Assembly: GCA_947179155.2 (NCBI GenBank)
Contig: OX359265.1
Location: forward strand, 1,029,501 to 1,093,500
Source: Hedera helix
Taxonomy: Eukaryota; Streptophyta; Magnoliopsida; Apiales; Araliaceae
DNA: 64,000 nt
Reading direction: 5' to 3'
Positions within the stretch are counted from its first letter, which is position 1. Each line of letters starts with the position of its first letter. The translations under genes were made by a program, and so were the position numbers. Below the pieces are notes generated by a model that saw nothing but the letters and a program-made list of their open reading frames with translations, was not told the DNA's origin and made no database searches. Positions 43,507 through 55,900 of the stretch are shown here, one piece after another.

Positions 43507-46500
43507 GTAATAGTAATAGTAATAGTAATAGTAATAGTAATAGTAATAGTAATAGTAATAGTAATAGTAATACAACTACTACTACTACTAATAATAATAA
43601 TTATTATTATTATAATAAATAAAAATAAAAATTTGCGCGTAAACAACATGAGTCACCCTTTTAGCATTAACGCCATTTTCCTGTTTTTCGGGTATTGCGG
43701 TCGTTATGTTTCCACATGCAAATTGATTTGGGCGGGAAATCACAGAGACGGTTTAGATTCATTCTAATTAATTTGTAAGTTATTTTAGGTTGCAAAGAGT
43801 CTTTAGGTAATAAAGTATTTTTAGAATTTTAATTTACGCCGTGCTTTCAGGCACGGACAATTACGTGTCATTTCGTTGGTGTTTTTGCGGGATATATCGA
43901 GAGCAACTATTCTAGTAGATTCTAACTCATAGTATGATAATCTTTTGTCCAATTTCAAGAAAAAATGTAGAGAAAAAAATGTTATGGTGATACAATTTAG
44001 TTGGAGTTATAACAATATTTTTTTGTTTGGACTTAGATGACTCATTTTATACTTTTGGGTATATATGCAAAAGCCTTTTGAATTTTTACATCTTTTTTTT
44101 CTCTCATTGGATCTCACCAAATGACTTGCAGTACTACCATTTTTTCACATGAAATATTGTTCATGGATCATATTGATCGATGGTTAGAGATACTTGAGGC
44201 AAATAAATGCTGTCAAATTTCTCATTCCGTTTTGTAAATAAAGGAAGTGTGTGGGATACCCCAAAATATTATATTACACAAATTTGAACCCGTCATCGTC
44301 AATCAATTAAATGTTCAAACTTGCTAAGAACTAATTTTAAGTTGTGAATGATTAGCACATTAATATTTGTCTCAAAAAGAAACTATGACTAGATTGAGTA
44401 TCAATCTTTTTTTATTAATGGTTGGACTCTTAGTTCTATTATGGAACTGAGAGTCCACAACAGTTTTTGATTTTTTAATCTAGAAATATTGGATACGGTA
44501 CTCAATTGTTATATTAGTTATACTATGTTTTTAGGCACGGGTTATCCCTAGTATTCTATAATCAGGAACGAATGCACGTTACATGGGGGTACATTATTTT
44601 GGACCTGTTTGGATTTGCTTATGATTTTTTTTAATAAGATTATTGTATTTAAGCAATTTGATTACTGTGATTACTGAAATAACCTGAGAAACTGTTTGGA
44701 TTAGCTTATCTATAATTTCTTAAAAGAGACAAATAAGCTGAAATCTGTTTGAAGAGCCAAATAATTTGGTTTCCAAAAATCAGACATAAGCCCTTGTTTT
44801 TCCCTATTTTTTTCAAAGTCTTATTATTTGGAGCAAATATGTTGATCCAAAAATCTTGAGTTTCTTTTGATTGTAAAAGCAATATTCTGATTCTAAAGGG
44901 CCAATTCAAACAAGCTCATAGACTACTGATATACACATTGAAATTACACAAAGCAGTGTACCTTTCAGTGGCCAAAATGTGACATTTTCATGTTCTGTTG
45001 GCGAGTTTAATTTGAACGGTATTTGTCCCTCTACTGTTGTTGCTACTATATTTTAATATTATTTGCCACTAATCTGTGAAGCATGGCACAAAAAGCTAAA
45101 CCAATACAACATAATACGAAAATATCAAAATGGAAAATCTTGGGAAAAGTACGGTATGGAGATGGCAACAACACAACAGGAAAGAAATATTATATTGAAT
45201 ACTCTATCAACGTTCAGTAGATTTATTGGAGTGACCTTTATATGCGCTGACACGAGAAACATGTATATGCGTGTAGATTTGTATTCTTATAAATGTAAAT
45301 GTTTGATTGCATACAAACAGTTATTGTGTCTTCTTTGTCTTCTATGCTCACTTGTTCAATATGATTGCCCATATTCGTGTTTTGATAATTTTTTTATCAA
45401 CTATCTTTGGAACTGTACTTCTTTTTCTTTAACATGGTGGACAGTGTCTGAGAAGTGTAGATCCATAAACAAAAATAAGACTCCCTCCATCCTACATTAT
45501 TTGCAACTCCTTTTTTTAGAGCGTGCGGCATGGATTTTACGACGTGTCAAAGCATATTTAACACTATAATTTAAAAATATAATTAAAAATATTACATTTG
45601 AATATATTAAAGTATTAGATATATAAAATATAATATCTAAATATGATTATGGAATGTCTTGAAATCCATGTCGAACAATCTAAAATAGAGTTGCAAATAA
45701 TGTGGCACAGGAAGTATTATATTTTCAAGTTTGGACTTGTTAAGGAATTGTCAAGTAAGTGTTCACAAAATGTGGGTGTCTGATATGAGTTGACTTGTTT
45801 CTCTCTCTCTCTTTCTTTTTTTCTTTTCCCCTTCTCTTAAAGTTATATTTTTGTCAACACCCTTCTTTTGTGTGTGATTTGCAGTGATAGTAGAGGTGGA
45901 AGTGGTGGTGATTTTGTTGCCGGTTTCCTTCTGGGAGGAGCAATATTTGGAACCCTTGCATATGTTTTTGCTCCGCAGGTATTGTTAAGGAGTATATTCT
46001 TCCTATTAACTTTTATGTACAATCAACCGAATTAGCTCTTTTAATCTGTGTTCAAAAGGTTAGACATGCCAATTCATTACGAATAGTGATTTCCTCTCTT
46101 TTATTCCCTTTTCCTATGTTAGTTGCACTTTGGATGTCCAATAGTAATATTGAAGTCGTGCTCAAGATGATTTATTTGTTGGGCATCTCGTACTTGTTGA
46201 ATTATAATGTTCTTGTACTTAGAGATATTTTATTTTTCACATCTGCATCCTCACATTTCTGGATGACTTATTTGTTGGTCTTTCATTTTCAGATTATTTG
46301 TGTGGCTTCCATCAATCATTGATGATATTGCCATACAATTTTTCAACTTTTGTAATATTATGTGTCTGCCTTTAATTACTTATCACGTTGGTACAATGTT
46401 TATTTTATAAATTATATATGTAGTCTCAATTAACTTCTTGTAGCATTGTATTTAGAGTTTTGGGGAGTGGTAAATTGAATTGCACGAGAAAGTTATCATT

Positions 46501-46904
46501 TCACTAGTCATATGTACTTTGAATGTTTAATTGGGTTTGGGACCACAGTTTGTTTTATGTACCAATATCCATTTTTGTTTTATCACCCCATGTTATTAGA
46601 TAAGAAGATCCCTGCTTAACGAAGATGAATATGGGTTCAGAAGAGCCACACGACCAATTTACTATGATGAAGGTCTAGAGGTGATTAAAACAACTTTCCT
46701 CTCAACTGCTTTCATGCTAGGTGAAATTTTAAAAACTTCTTTTGATCATTTTGCTTTCATAACATGCAGAAGACCAGGCACACCCTGAATGCCAAAATAA
46801 GTCAACTCAATTCTGCCATTGACAATGTGTCGTCTCGGTTGAGAGGCGGCAATAATTCGCCTCCAGTTCCGGTTGAGACCGACCCAGAAGAAGCCACAAT
46901 GTAA
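40017..46904 (+). CDS. chloroplast inner-envelope-type small membrane protein, 159 aa
   Basis: Exons: 40017-40050, 41799-41934, 45885-45978, 46600-46680, 46770-46904; 480 bp joined, ending TAA. It matches the plant family typified by Arabidopsis At1g42960, annotated as an inner-envelope plastid protein of unknown biochemical role. The first ~50 residues are Ser/Arg/Lys-rich without acidic residues, as in a transit peptide (MATSIASVSIS start). A Gly-rich stretch (about 61-65) precedes a single membrane segment at about 67-86 (FVAGFLLGGAIFGTLAYVF). It is followed by the conserved APQIRRSLLNEDEYGFR block, then an amphipathic segment (about 117-138) and an acidic tail. The first exon is tiny (34 bp) and introns 1 and 2 are long (1.7 and 3.95 kb), intron 2 carrying several repeats. 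Function beyond location is unknown. Confidence 0.88.
40466..40524. repeat. (CACC/ACCC)n plus (AT)n tract, intron 1 of the envelope gene
   Basis: An AC run passes into about nine CCCA units and then a short AT run. The C-rich strand could form an i-motif and its complement a G-rich structure. It lies in the middle of intron 1 (40051-41798). Confidence 0.9.
43109..44551 (+). mobile_element. possible degenerate Helitron in envelope-gene intron 2
   Basis: A TCTATAATATAAAACAG start after an A, and a GGCACGGGTTATCCCTAG end before a T, fit the 5'-TC...CTAG-3' Helitron rule with insertion between A and T. A CCGTGC-TTTCAG-GCACGG hairpin occurs at about 43840-43857, but not just before the CTAG end as it should. 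Three degenerate repeats of CTTCAACATCCAAC follow the left end. The call is weak, and two overlapping relics are equally possible. Confidence 0.3.
43325..43622. repeat. (ATA)n and (AGTAAT)n microsatellite
   Basis: About 300 bp of AAT/ATA trinucleotide repeat enclosing about eleven units of the hexamer AGTAAT (43505-43571) and then ACT repeats. It is the second large ATT-class tract in this window, also inside a gene intron. The Ile/Thr-rich frames across it are repeat translations. Confidence 0.95.
44601..44921. mobile_element. MITE-like element, envelope-gene intron 2
   Basis: Left end GGACCTGTTTGGATTTGCTT and right end, reverse-complemented, GAGCTTGTTTGAATTGGC form imperfect inverted repeats of about 18 bp, of the G-x-x-C-TGTTTGG type seen in Tourist and hAT MITEs. 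A secondary internal copy of CTGTTTGGATTAGCTTAT starts near 44691. No clear target duplication is visible. Confidence 0.45.
45480..45718. mobile_element. Stowaway MITE, envelope-gene intron 2
   Basis: Left end ACTCCCTCCATCCTACATTA and right end, reverse-complemented, TACTTCCTGTGCCACATTA carry the classic Stowaway CTCCCTCC terminal sequence. Internal inverted segments (ATTATTTGCAACTC and CGTGTCAAAGC-like) also match. The element is about 239 bp and ends about 165 bp before exon 3. Confidence 0.75.
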
Positions 46905-49124
46905 GACTTGCATTGGTTTGCTCCACAGTGATCATATGGTTTCTAGGATTATGCTAAAACTAGTTAAATCTGTATTTGGGCAAAGGAAATTTTATGAAGC
47001 TGCGTAATAACTCTAAATGACTTGACATATTATGTTTTTGCTATAAACATCATTGAATATCTCGTGTATGGTTAGATTTTGAAACATTGGGTAGATGATC
47101 TGCATTATTGCAGCTGATAAGATCAATTACCATATACTATCTTCATTCAGTTGTGGATGGGAACTTGCATACTTGCCAATGACAGTGGATTATAGATAAT
47201 GTGTATGTTTGGTTATAGATTGTTTGAAGCAGTCTTGAAAATCCGGACAAGTCTATATACACAATTTTCGAACACAAAATTAAATATTATATTTATTTTA
47301 ATCGTTAAAAAATGAGGCGTGATATTGAAATTCGTATTATATTTTATTTTTTAATAATTAAGATGTATCTCTTGAGGTCCAAGTGCTGTGCGGAAACAAA
47401 CCTTTAATCTTTATTTGTAAGTCTTCAAAAAGAACAAATCTTTTTTTTTAAGTTTTGTGAAACTTAGATTATTTCATCAAATGAACATTTAAGGTCTGAA
47501 AGTTTATGTTGATCCTAAATAAAGCCATAAATCAACAAACCAAACCAATATTAAACATATATACTAACACTTACATATCATTTGGTTCGAACAAACAGTG
47601 CGGGCATTTTAGCCACAATTATATATAGTACTCTTTCTGTATTATATTAAACGCCCATTTTTTCAGTTTAATCTATCCCAAATTAAATGTCCATTTTTAA
47701 ATATATATTATTTTTGTCCTCTATTTTCCAACAATACCCCTCTAGCCATATATAATCAGATTTTTTAAAATGATAAACCATTTAAGATTCCACATCATTG
47801 AAAAAATAAAAATACTAACAAGGATATTTATTGCAAGTTAGGTGCTGTAATGTAACGGGCCTACTGGTGGGTAATGTAAAGTTTTACTAGTGTTTTACAT
47901 GTGTGAATTAAAGAGGAGTATTAGTGACTGCATGTAATCTGGAAACATTAACTTGATATATAGGGATATATTAAGAAAAATAATTTTTATCTTAATTTAT
48001 ATGTAATTTGATAAGTGAGTATTTAATATAGGAAATTGATATTTTCATTTTATAAATGAGTTTTATTTATTCCTATAAAAATATCAAATTAAATTGTAAA
48101 AATATCAATTCCCTTAATATATAAGACAAAGAAAGTAATAGATATTCGTTTAAATATGCCCTTTTTAACATTTATCTTTTATATAATTTTTAAAATTTAT
48201 TCGTATTTTATACGAATTACCAAATTTATTTATAAAAAAATCTTTTGTTTAAAATTTATTTGAACTACCATTGTGCACCACAGAATTGGGATGGATACTG
48301 ACATGACATTAGTCTATGACTATTCACAGATGAGGATAAATTTTGACCACCCGAAGGAATAAAGTAAGATTCAATTCACATCCTATTCCAAAAAGCCCAC
48401 TAAATTCACGATATATGACAACTCAACTACCTACCATATTGCATGAGAATTTATAGTCTCTCCCTCCTTCCTCCTAGATTATACATACATTTCGTGTAAA
48501 AAATAAAAACTTTTTTTGTTAAGGTATTTTAATTTTTTTAAAATAATATTAAAATAAGAAAAAAAAGACTTGAACCTGTAAATTGTAATTGTGTAGAATA
48601 GAAAAAGATACCTTTATTACTAGACTATCACAGTTGATTTAATATATTTTTACGTTAAAACTACGATACTTGAACCATTAATTATATTTTTAAAACATAA
48701 TAAATTTAAGTATAGAATATAATAATAGTATGGTCCAAAGTCTAATAAACTCCAATTTGACAAACAATTAACTTACTAAAATGGGTTAAAAAAACTTGCT
48801 AAAATGAATTGAAGTTTTGTGTCCAAAGCCAAACAAAATAGTATTAAAAAATAAGTAGTTCTCGAAATAAACAGAGGGATCTTCCTTTTGGGTTAGGTTC
48901 AGCTGTATACTTTTTGGAGCAGAGAGATAAAAGCACAACCCAAAACCAAACCCAACCCAACCTACCCACCACTACAAAAGAAGAACTTCTTCTTCTTCTA
49001 CTTCCTTCTCCTCCTTTCTCTCTCCCAAAATTTACAAACATCTTTATATTTTATACACCAGAATCGGCTTAAAGATAATCAAGAACCCAGTTTGAATCAG
49101 TTTATACCCACAGATCAAGGAATC
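46905..49124. other. intergenic region, envelope gene to PLATZ gene
   Basis: AT-rich DNA. A Stowaway-like end (TACTCTTTCTGTATTATATT) lies at about 47629. An 83-bp MITE lies at 48031-48113, and another Stowaway-like start (TCTCTCCCTCCTTCCTCCTA) lies at 48459. From about 48960 the sequence becomes pyrimidine-rich (CTTCTTCTTC and CTCTCTC runs), as in a 5' leader, and probably belongs to the PLATZ transcript. No further gene is seen. Confidence 0.6.
48031..48113. mobile_element. 83-bp MITE with perfect 8-bp duplication
   Basis: The ends GGAAATTGATATTTTCA and, reverse-complemented, GGGAATTGATATTTTTACA are inverted repeats covering nearly half of the element. TTAATATA is repeated exactly on both sides (48023-48030 and 48114-48121), an 8-bp target duplication as in hAT elements. 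Because the duplication is AT-rich, chance identity is not negligible. Related palindromic pieces lie at 24793-24890 and 38681-38822. Confidence 0.65.
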
Positions 49125-50117
49125 ATGGTTAGCATAGAAAATGTATGAGCATGCCTTTCCATTTCATTTTCCCCTTTTTTTTTATTTTTTTTATTTTCTG
49201 CTGACGAGCCACATATAGCTATGAGCTTTCCTTCTTCCTGATATTGATTTAGTATATGTTGTTGAATATTATTATTAGGGTGTCAAAGGTAGTGATGATC
49301 ACAAGTGGCCGCCATGGCTCCAACCACTTCTCCAAACAAGATTCTTTGGTCAATGCAAGCAGCACCTCAGTGCCAACAAGAGTGAGTGCAACATGTATTG
49401 CTTGGACTGCATCAATGGACCTCTCTGTTCTCTCTGTCTTTCCACTCACAAGGACCATCGAGCCATTCAGGTATTTTCTCATTCTGCAGGTACTTAAATG
49501 TTATGCGAATTGGTATCGGTCCATTTCCATTTTTCTAGTCCAACCAAATTAATTGTTGTATTTGTTTCTAATTTTTGTTATTGGATTGATAATGGGTAGA
49601 TAAGGAGATCATCATACCATGATGTGATAAGGGTATCAGAGATTGAGAAGTACATGGATATAACAGGGGTTCAGACATATGTGATCAACAGTGCCAAAAT
49701 TGTGTTCTTGAATGAGAGGCCCCAACCTAGGCCTAGTAAGGGAATCACCAGCACTTGCCTAGTCTGTCACCGCAGCCTCCTTGACTCCTCTTTCTGCTGT
49801 CTTGGTTGCAAGGTAGGTATACGCCACTATGTAATTCAATTTAATATATATCTATATATTGATGACTGGTCATATCTCATATACTTTAGTTTATCATATT
49901 TTTTGCTTGCTCCAAGATTGTTGGGACATCTATAGACTTCCAAAAGAAGAAAATCAGGTGCGTGGAGATGGATACTGGAAATGGTGGTGTTAATAAGGGA
50001 AGAATGTGGGGATCTACACCAGCTCAGGCGGCTGGGAATTACGGAAGTGCAAAGAGGAGGAAGGGAGTACCACATAGATCTCCCATGGGGGCAGGGCTTA
50101 TCTTGGAATATTATTGA
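49125..50117 (+). CDS. PLATZ zinc-binding transcription factor, 207 aa
   Basis: Exons: 49125-49142, 49279-49470, 49600-49812, 49917-50117; 624 bp joined, all phase-0 junctions, ending TGA. PLATZ proteins are plant-specific zinc-dependent DNA-binding proteins that bind A/T-rich sequence, mostly as repressors, and some contact RNA polymerase III factors. The WPPWLQPLLQTRFFGQC start of the domain is clear. Zinc ligands visible are C32, H35, C43, C47, C50, C56, C59, H63 and H66, then a second group C123, C126, C136, C137 and C140. A conserved IRRSSYHDVIRV block (71-82) and NERPQPRP (108-115) lie between them. The tail has a basic KRRKGVPHRSPMGAG motif (about 186-200). The first exon encodes only six residues; its start is the first ATG after a pyrimidine-rich leader. 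Length is at the short end of the usual family range. Nuclear location is inferred. Confidence 0.93.
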
Positions 50118-52967
50118 TCAACAAGTGGAATGGTATCACATTCGGACCTAACCCACCCACTTCAATCCACCAAGATTGGTAATGCCCAATTAAGACCATT
50201 AGTTTTTATATCTATATACATGTATAAATATAAATATACATCCATACGTATATATGTAAAATGAATGAAATGAAATGGCAAGTACTACACGACTTGCATT
50301 TATTTTCCTTTTCTATCACAAGGCTTGTTTGGTATATTGAAATTAATTAGCAGTGATTATATTTTTAAATGAATTAAATCCACCAAAAAAATATTAAGTT
50401 ATTTTATTTGCTTTCAATAATTAAAAAAAAAACAACAACAGATGTCTGACCAATTTTTATTTCTTTATTTTCCAGTAATTTCCTAAACAAGAGAATTAAA
50501 AATAAATGTACTTATTTTTCTAATTATTAATTAAAACTTGTCTATGCTATATTTTTCGTAATAAAATTGAATTAATATTTTCTGAAAACAGAAAAAGATT
50601 AGCGGTCCAAACAGATCTTTAATATGGCCTTCGATTGATATATAGAAACTTGCTGAAATAAATGAGGTCAGATATTTAATTAATTTTGTAACAACCTATG
50701 ATTTTAGGAAGCTCTATATTATTATCTATAGGATCTCTCTTGGCATTGTTTGCTATTATGATTCAAATATTATTATTATTATTATGTAACAAGTTATTAA
50801 TTTTTTTTAATACAAGTAGACTTCATGTTTTCTTCATACATGAATACATGGTCTTGTGATGCATATGCACTCACATTACATAACAACCTAATCTATCAGC
50901 CGGAGGTAATGTTTAAAAAATCGGACTGATCATCAAATTAAAAAAGATATCAGATAGATAGGTTATTGGTCCAATTAGTGATTAAACCGTTATTAAACTA
51001 GTGACGTAATAAATACATAAAAAATATATTATTAATAATTAATAAAATTTTAAAATGTCTAATTTTTTATAAGCTAAAATATAATAAAATAATGTTATAA
51101 TATTAGTAAAAATATTTTTGTAAAAAAAAAAAAAAAAAACTTGAAAACTGGGTCAACTAACCGATTTTACCGATAGTCAACCGATTTTACCGATAGTCAA
51201 CCGATTTTTGACCAGGTCACTGTCAAATCACTTTTCTGGGCTAATTGGATCAAAACTCCTACCGGTTCCAGTCGAATCGCGATTAGACTGCCGGATCGAT
51301 CCAATTTTCAAAACATTGGCTAGAGATTTCAACTTTGAATACTAACTAGCTTAGTGTTCCGTGCCAATCATGAGATTAATAATTGTATTATATTTATTAA
51401 TTATAATTTATATTATCAAAATATAGTCTTAATATTAACTAAAAAATGAGTGTGATACACTATAAATGCTAGTGAAAAAAAAATGACAAATTAATTTTAT
51501 TATTCTAAAATAAAAATTTATCTTTAATTTTGGCTTAAATAAAAAAAAATTGTATTAGTTAAAAATTCTACATAAAGTGACATTGTAATGTTGTTTTTAT
51601 CGTTATTCATTAAAATAGTTAGATATATAATCTTACTCAATAATAGTATTCATATTCGTTTTTTGTGTTTAATAAAATATATTGGCTCATCAAGACAAAA
51701 TAAAAATAAGGAAGAAGAATAATTAAAAGAAAATTTTAAATGAATATATAATATATTTCAAGTTTTATACAAAGAGATAATCATATATAATTAAATGCCT
51801 ACAAAGAGAGAAAACTACAATTTTCGTGTATATCGAAATTGAATTGCTTACAAATTCTATTATATATCTTATGAATGAATTGTCTGCAAAGATAGGAATT
51901 TACCAATTCTGATATATATCTTATGAGATAAAAAAATATAATAAAAATAAAAATATCAATCAATTAAATCCATAAAAAAGAAAAAGAAAGAAGAGGAAGA
52001 ACAATACCTAAAATAGAATTCTAATTGAATTGGTTAAAAATTCTATTACATATCTTATGAATGAGTTGCCTACAAATAGATAATTTATTAATTCTCATAT
52101 ATATGTTAGGAGATATTACAAATAAAATAAAAAATATAAATATCAACCAATTAACTTCAAGTATAATTTCACGAGTCAGCTCAGTTCAAGACCAATCAAA
52201 ACATCGCAGTTAACTCATATAATAAAATATTATTTGTGCTATTATAATAAATAATAGATACTACGTTTAGATTGGAGAAATAAATTTGACGACTGAATAG
52301 AATAAAAAAGAGAATAAAATAATGAGTGGAATAATTTATTCTACTAAAGTAAATCATTCCATACATTCTTCAAGAAATAAAATTCATAAATTTGATAAAA
52401 ATAAAAATAATATATTTCATTCCAATACGAATGCCAAACATAGTTTTTTAATTTCATTTGAATAAATTATTCCATTCACACATTGATTCGATTAGCTTTA
52501 TAAATTGTACTCTATTTAAGTGCCTCAGTAGGAGTATATTACATGGATTCAAATTTTCTTTCAAGGAAAACAGTATTAGTAATTTTAATACTCCTCTTAA
52601 AGGATAGATGGAGTAGGCCCCACAATATGTAAAGAGTTTGTGAAGCTCTTCAATTCATACATAATAGCACCAATTTGTATTCAGTTTCAGGGGCAATGCT
52701 GCCAGTCTCAGAATTTTAATCAATTCAAGGACATGTAACATTCTAACATCATTATAAATATAATACCAAATTTTGCATTGCATCAGATTTCATCAATATT
52801 TTAGCATCTTCAGTGCAAGTATAACTAATGTACAATGAAAGAATGAAGCTAAAAATGTTCAAAAGCTAGAGTAAAAAGAAGCTACAAATTTTCAAAGGCT
52901 AGAGTAAAAAGAAATTTAGTCTAACGAAAAAAATGGTGGAATCAGTATCAAGAACTATCACAATGTG
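50118..52967. other. convergent intergenic region with MITE remnants
   Basis: This lies between the tails of the PLATZ and pfkB genes. Three candidate MITEs are visible. At about 50322-50623 the ends are AGGCTTGTTTGG and CCAAACAGATCTTT. At about 50905-51325 the ends are ATGTTTAAAAAATCGGACTG and CAATTTTCAAAACATT, with an internal CAACCGATTTTACCGATAGT repeated about 2.5 times. At about 52259-52446 the ends are ACTACGTTTAGATTGG and CCAAACATAGTTT. A degenerate Stowaway pair is near 52509-52618. No gene is seen. Confidence 0.5.
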
Positions 52968-55900
52968 TTACAAGCTAGAAATTTGATCAGAACCGACATC
53001 CGTTTGAACGGAGGAGTTGTCAGTATGGTACGAAAATGACTCTGCTAACCCAACAGCATCTTGAATTCTAAGACGGGTTCCCTGCTGCCCAACAACCACA
53101 GATGCAACCCTAGCGGCTAGAGTTCCCATACCTTCTAAATCTGACAAACCCCGTAAAATACCATACAGAATACCTGAAGCATATGCATCCCCGGCGCCAC
53201 AAGTGTCTACTGGCACACACGGCGAAGGAGGGATATATACAGCTTCCCCTTTTACACCAATGTAAGAACCTCTAGGACCATCTGTAACTGAAACTAGTGG
53301 GATAAAGTGACTAAGGTACCTCGTTGAAGTAATGGGGCTTTCCTTTGGGGAGAAATGACAGAAAGCTCTCGCTTCATCACTATTCATAAAGACAATATCT
53401 GCATAGTTCTCCATGATTTCCCTAGAAAAGAAAATGTAAAATGTTCAAGTGTCTAATGAAATTGACAAAGAACAGTTTCTATATGCATATAGAGAGACCC
53501 TTCATCCAACTTGGAATCAAGTTATAGGCCACAAGGCAATGAAATGACAAACAGTATAAGAAAGGGGTGTAAACGGATATAAACGGATACGGATATAGCA
53601 GTATCCGTATCCGAAAAATTAATTCGCTATCCGTATTCGTATCCGGTATCCGGCGGATTTTAAAAATTGTATCCGTATCTGGTATTCGAAATAATATCCA
53701 AATACAGATAATATCCGTTTCCGTTTATTTTATTCAAATAAACAGATTATTCGGATATCCGAATACGTTTATCAATCACCTAATATAAAATTCATTCAAA
53801 TTATTTATAAAAAATAAAGAAAAAAATTGAATAATTACTCATAACCAATCACAATTTAAAGTTTAAACCATACATATTAATAAATGAATGTTAGTTTATT
53901 TATTTTTAATAAATACAATAATCAATACTCTAAATTACAATTCAAATAAGTTTTCATTATTTTTGAAATCCTAAATTCAAAATGAATGATCTTCTTATTA
54001 ATGTTTAGATGTCCATTAATAAGTAGATGTCTATTTTATGTGTTAATTTGGAGTAATACTGTAGTGTGTATGAATATTTATAATCTATAATTATAACATT
54101 TAAATTATATTTATAACACTTGTTAAATGATACATTTTAGATATATTGTAACGCTATATATAACTAAAATAATGGGAAAAAATAGTGAGTTTTAAAGTAT
54201 TGTTCATTAATGAATGAATGTTAATTTATTTATTTTTAATAAATACAATAATCAATCCTTTAAATTACAATTTAAATAAGTTTTCATTATTTTTGAAATC
54301 ATAAATTCAAAATGAGTGCTCTACTTATTAATGTTTAGATTCCCATTAATAAGTAGATGTCTATTTTATGTGTTAATTTGGAGTAATACTGTAGTGTGTA
54401 TGAATATTTATAATATATAATTATAACATTTAAATGATATTTATAACACTTGTTAAATGATGCATTTTTGATTATTGTAACACAATATAAAACTAGGATA
54501 AAGGGAAAAAGTAATAAGTTTTAAAGTATAGTTCATTAATGAATGAATGTTAATTTATTTATTTTTAATAAATACAATAATCAATACTCTAAATTACAAT
54601 TCAAATAAGTTTTCATTATTTTTGAAATCCTAAGTTCAAAATGAATGCTCTACTTATTAATGTTTAGATGCTCATTAATAAGTAGATGTCTATTTTATGT
54701 GTTAATTTGGAATAATACTATAGTGTGTATGAATATTTATAATCTATAATTATAACATTTAAATGATATTTATAACACTTGTTAAATGATACATTTTAGA
54801 TATATTGTAACACTATATATAACTAGAATAAGGGAAAAAATAATGAGTTTTAAAGTATAGTTCATTAATGAATGAATGTTAATTTATTTATTTTTAATAA
54901 ATACAATAATAAATACTCTAAATTATAATTCAAATAAGTTTTTATTATTTTTAAAATCCAACATTCAAAAATGATTGTTCTACTTATTAATGTTTAAATA
55001 TCCATTAATAAGTAGATGCTCATTTTATGTGTTAATTTGGAGTAATGCTATAGTGTGTTGGAATATTTATAATCTATAATTATAACATTTAAATGATATT
55101 TATAACACTTGTTAAATGATGCATTTTAGATATATTGTAACACTATATATAATTGGGATAAAGGAAAAAAGTAATAAGTTTTAAAGTATAGTATATTAAT
55201 GAATGAATGTTCATTTATTTATTTTTAATAAATACAATAATTAGTGCCCTAAATTACAATTTAAATAAATGCTCTACTTATTAATGTTTAAATGGTCATT
55301 AATAAGTAGATGTCCATTTTATGTGCTAATTTGGAGTTATACTGTAGTGTGTATGAATATTTATAATCTATAGACTATAATTATAACATTTAAATTATAT
55401 TTATAACATTTATAACACTTGTTAAATGATTCAAAAGTTATATTGTAACACTTGTTAAATGATATTTATAACACTTGTTAAATGATACATTTTAGATATT
55501 TTAACTTTATAATAATAAAAATTCATTAACTATACTTAAATCAATTTATTAATATTATAATAAAAGTGTTATTTCCTACTTTTTAGAAGTGAAATAACAT
55601 ATTTTAAAAATAATTTTCGTATAATAGTGAAAACTAATTATTATATAAGGAAGACTATTTTAAAAAAATTATTTTGCTTATATATATGTATAAGTTTTTC
55701 GGATCCGAATTCGGATATCGGATTCCGGATATCCGCTATTCGCCGGATATATTTACGAACATATGTTAAACGAATACGAAGACGCCTATATCCGTATTCG
55801 TATCCGTTTATTTACGGATATCTTTAAACCGAATACGGATATATCCGTTTTTTTTCGAATGCGAATAATATCCGTTTTTTTCCGAATACGGATGCGGACG

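Noticed and set aside
45063..45569. 168-codon plus frame in the envelope-gene intron 2
   Set aside because: It has no recognisable domain and runs into a Stowaway MITE; it lies within an intron supported by flanking exons.
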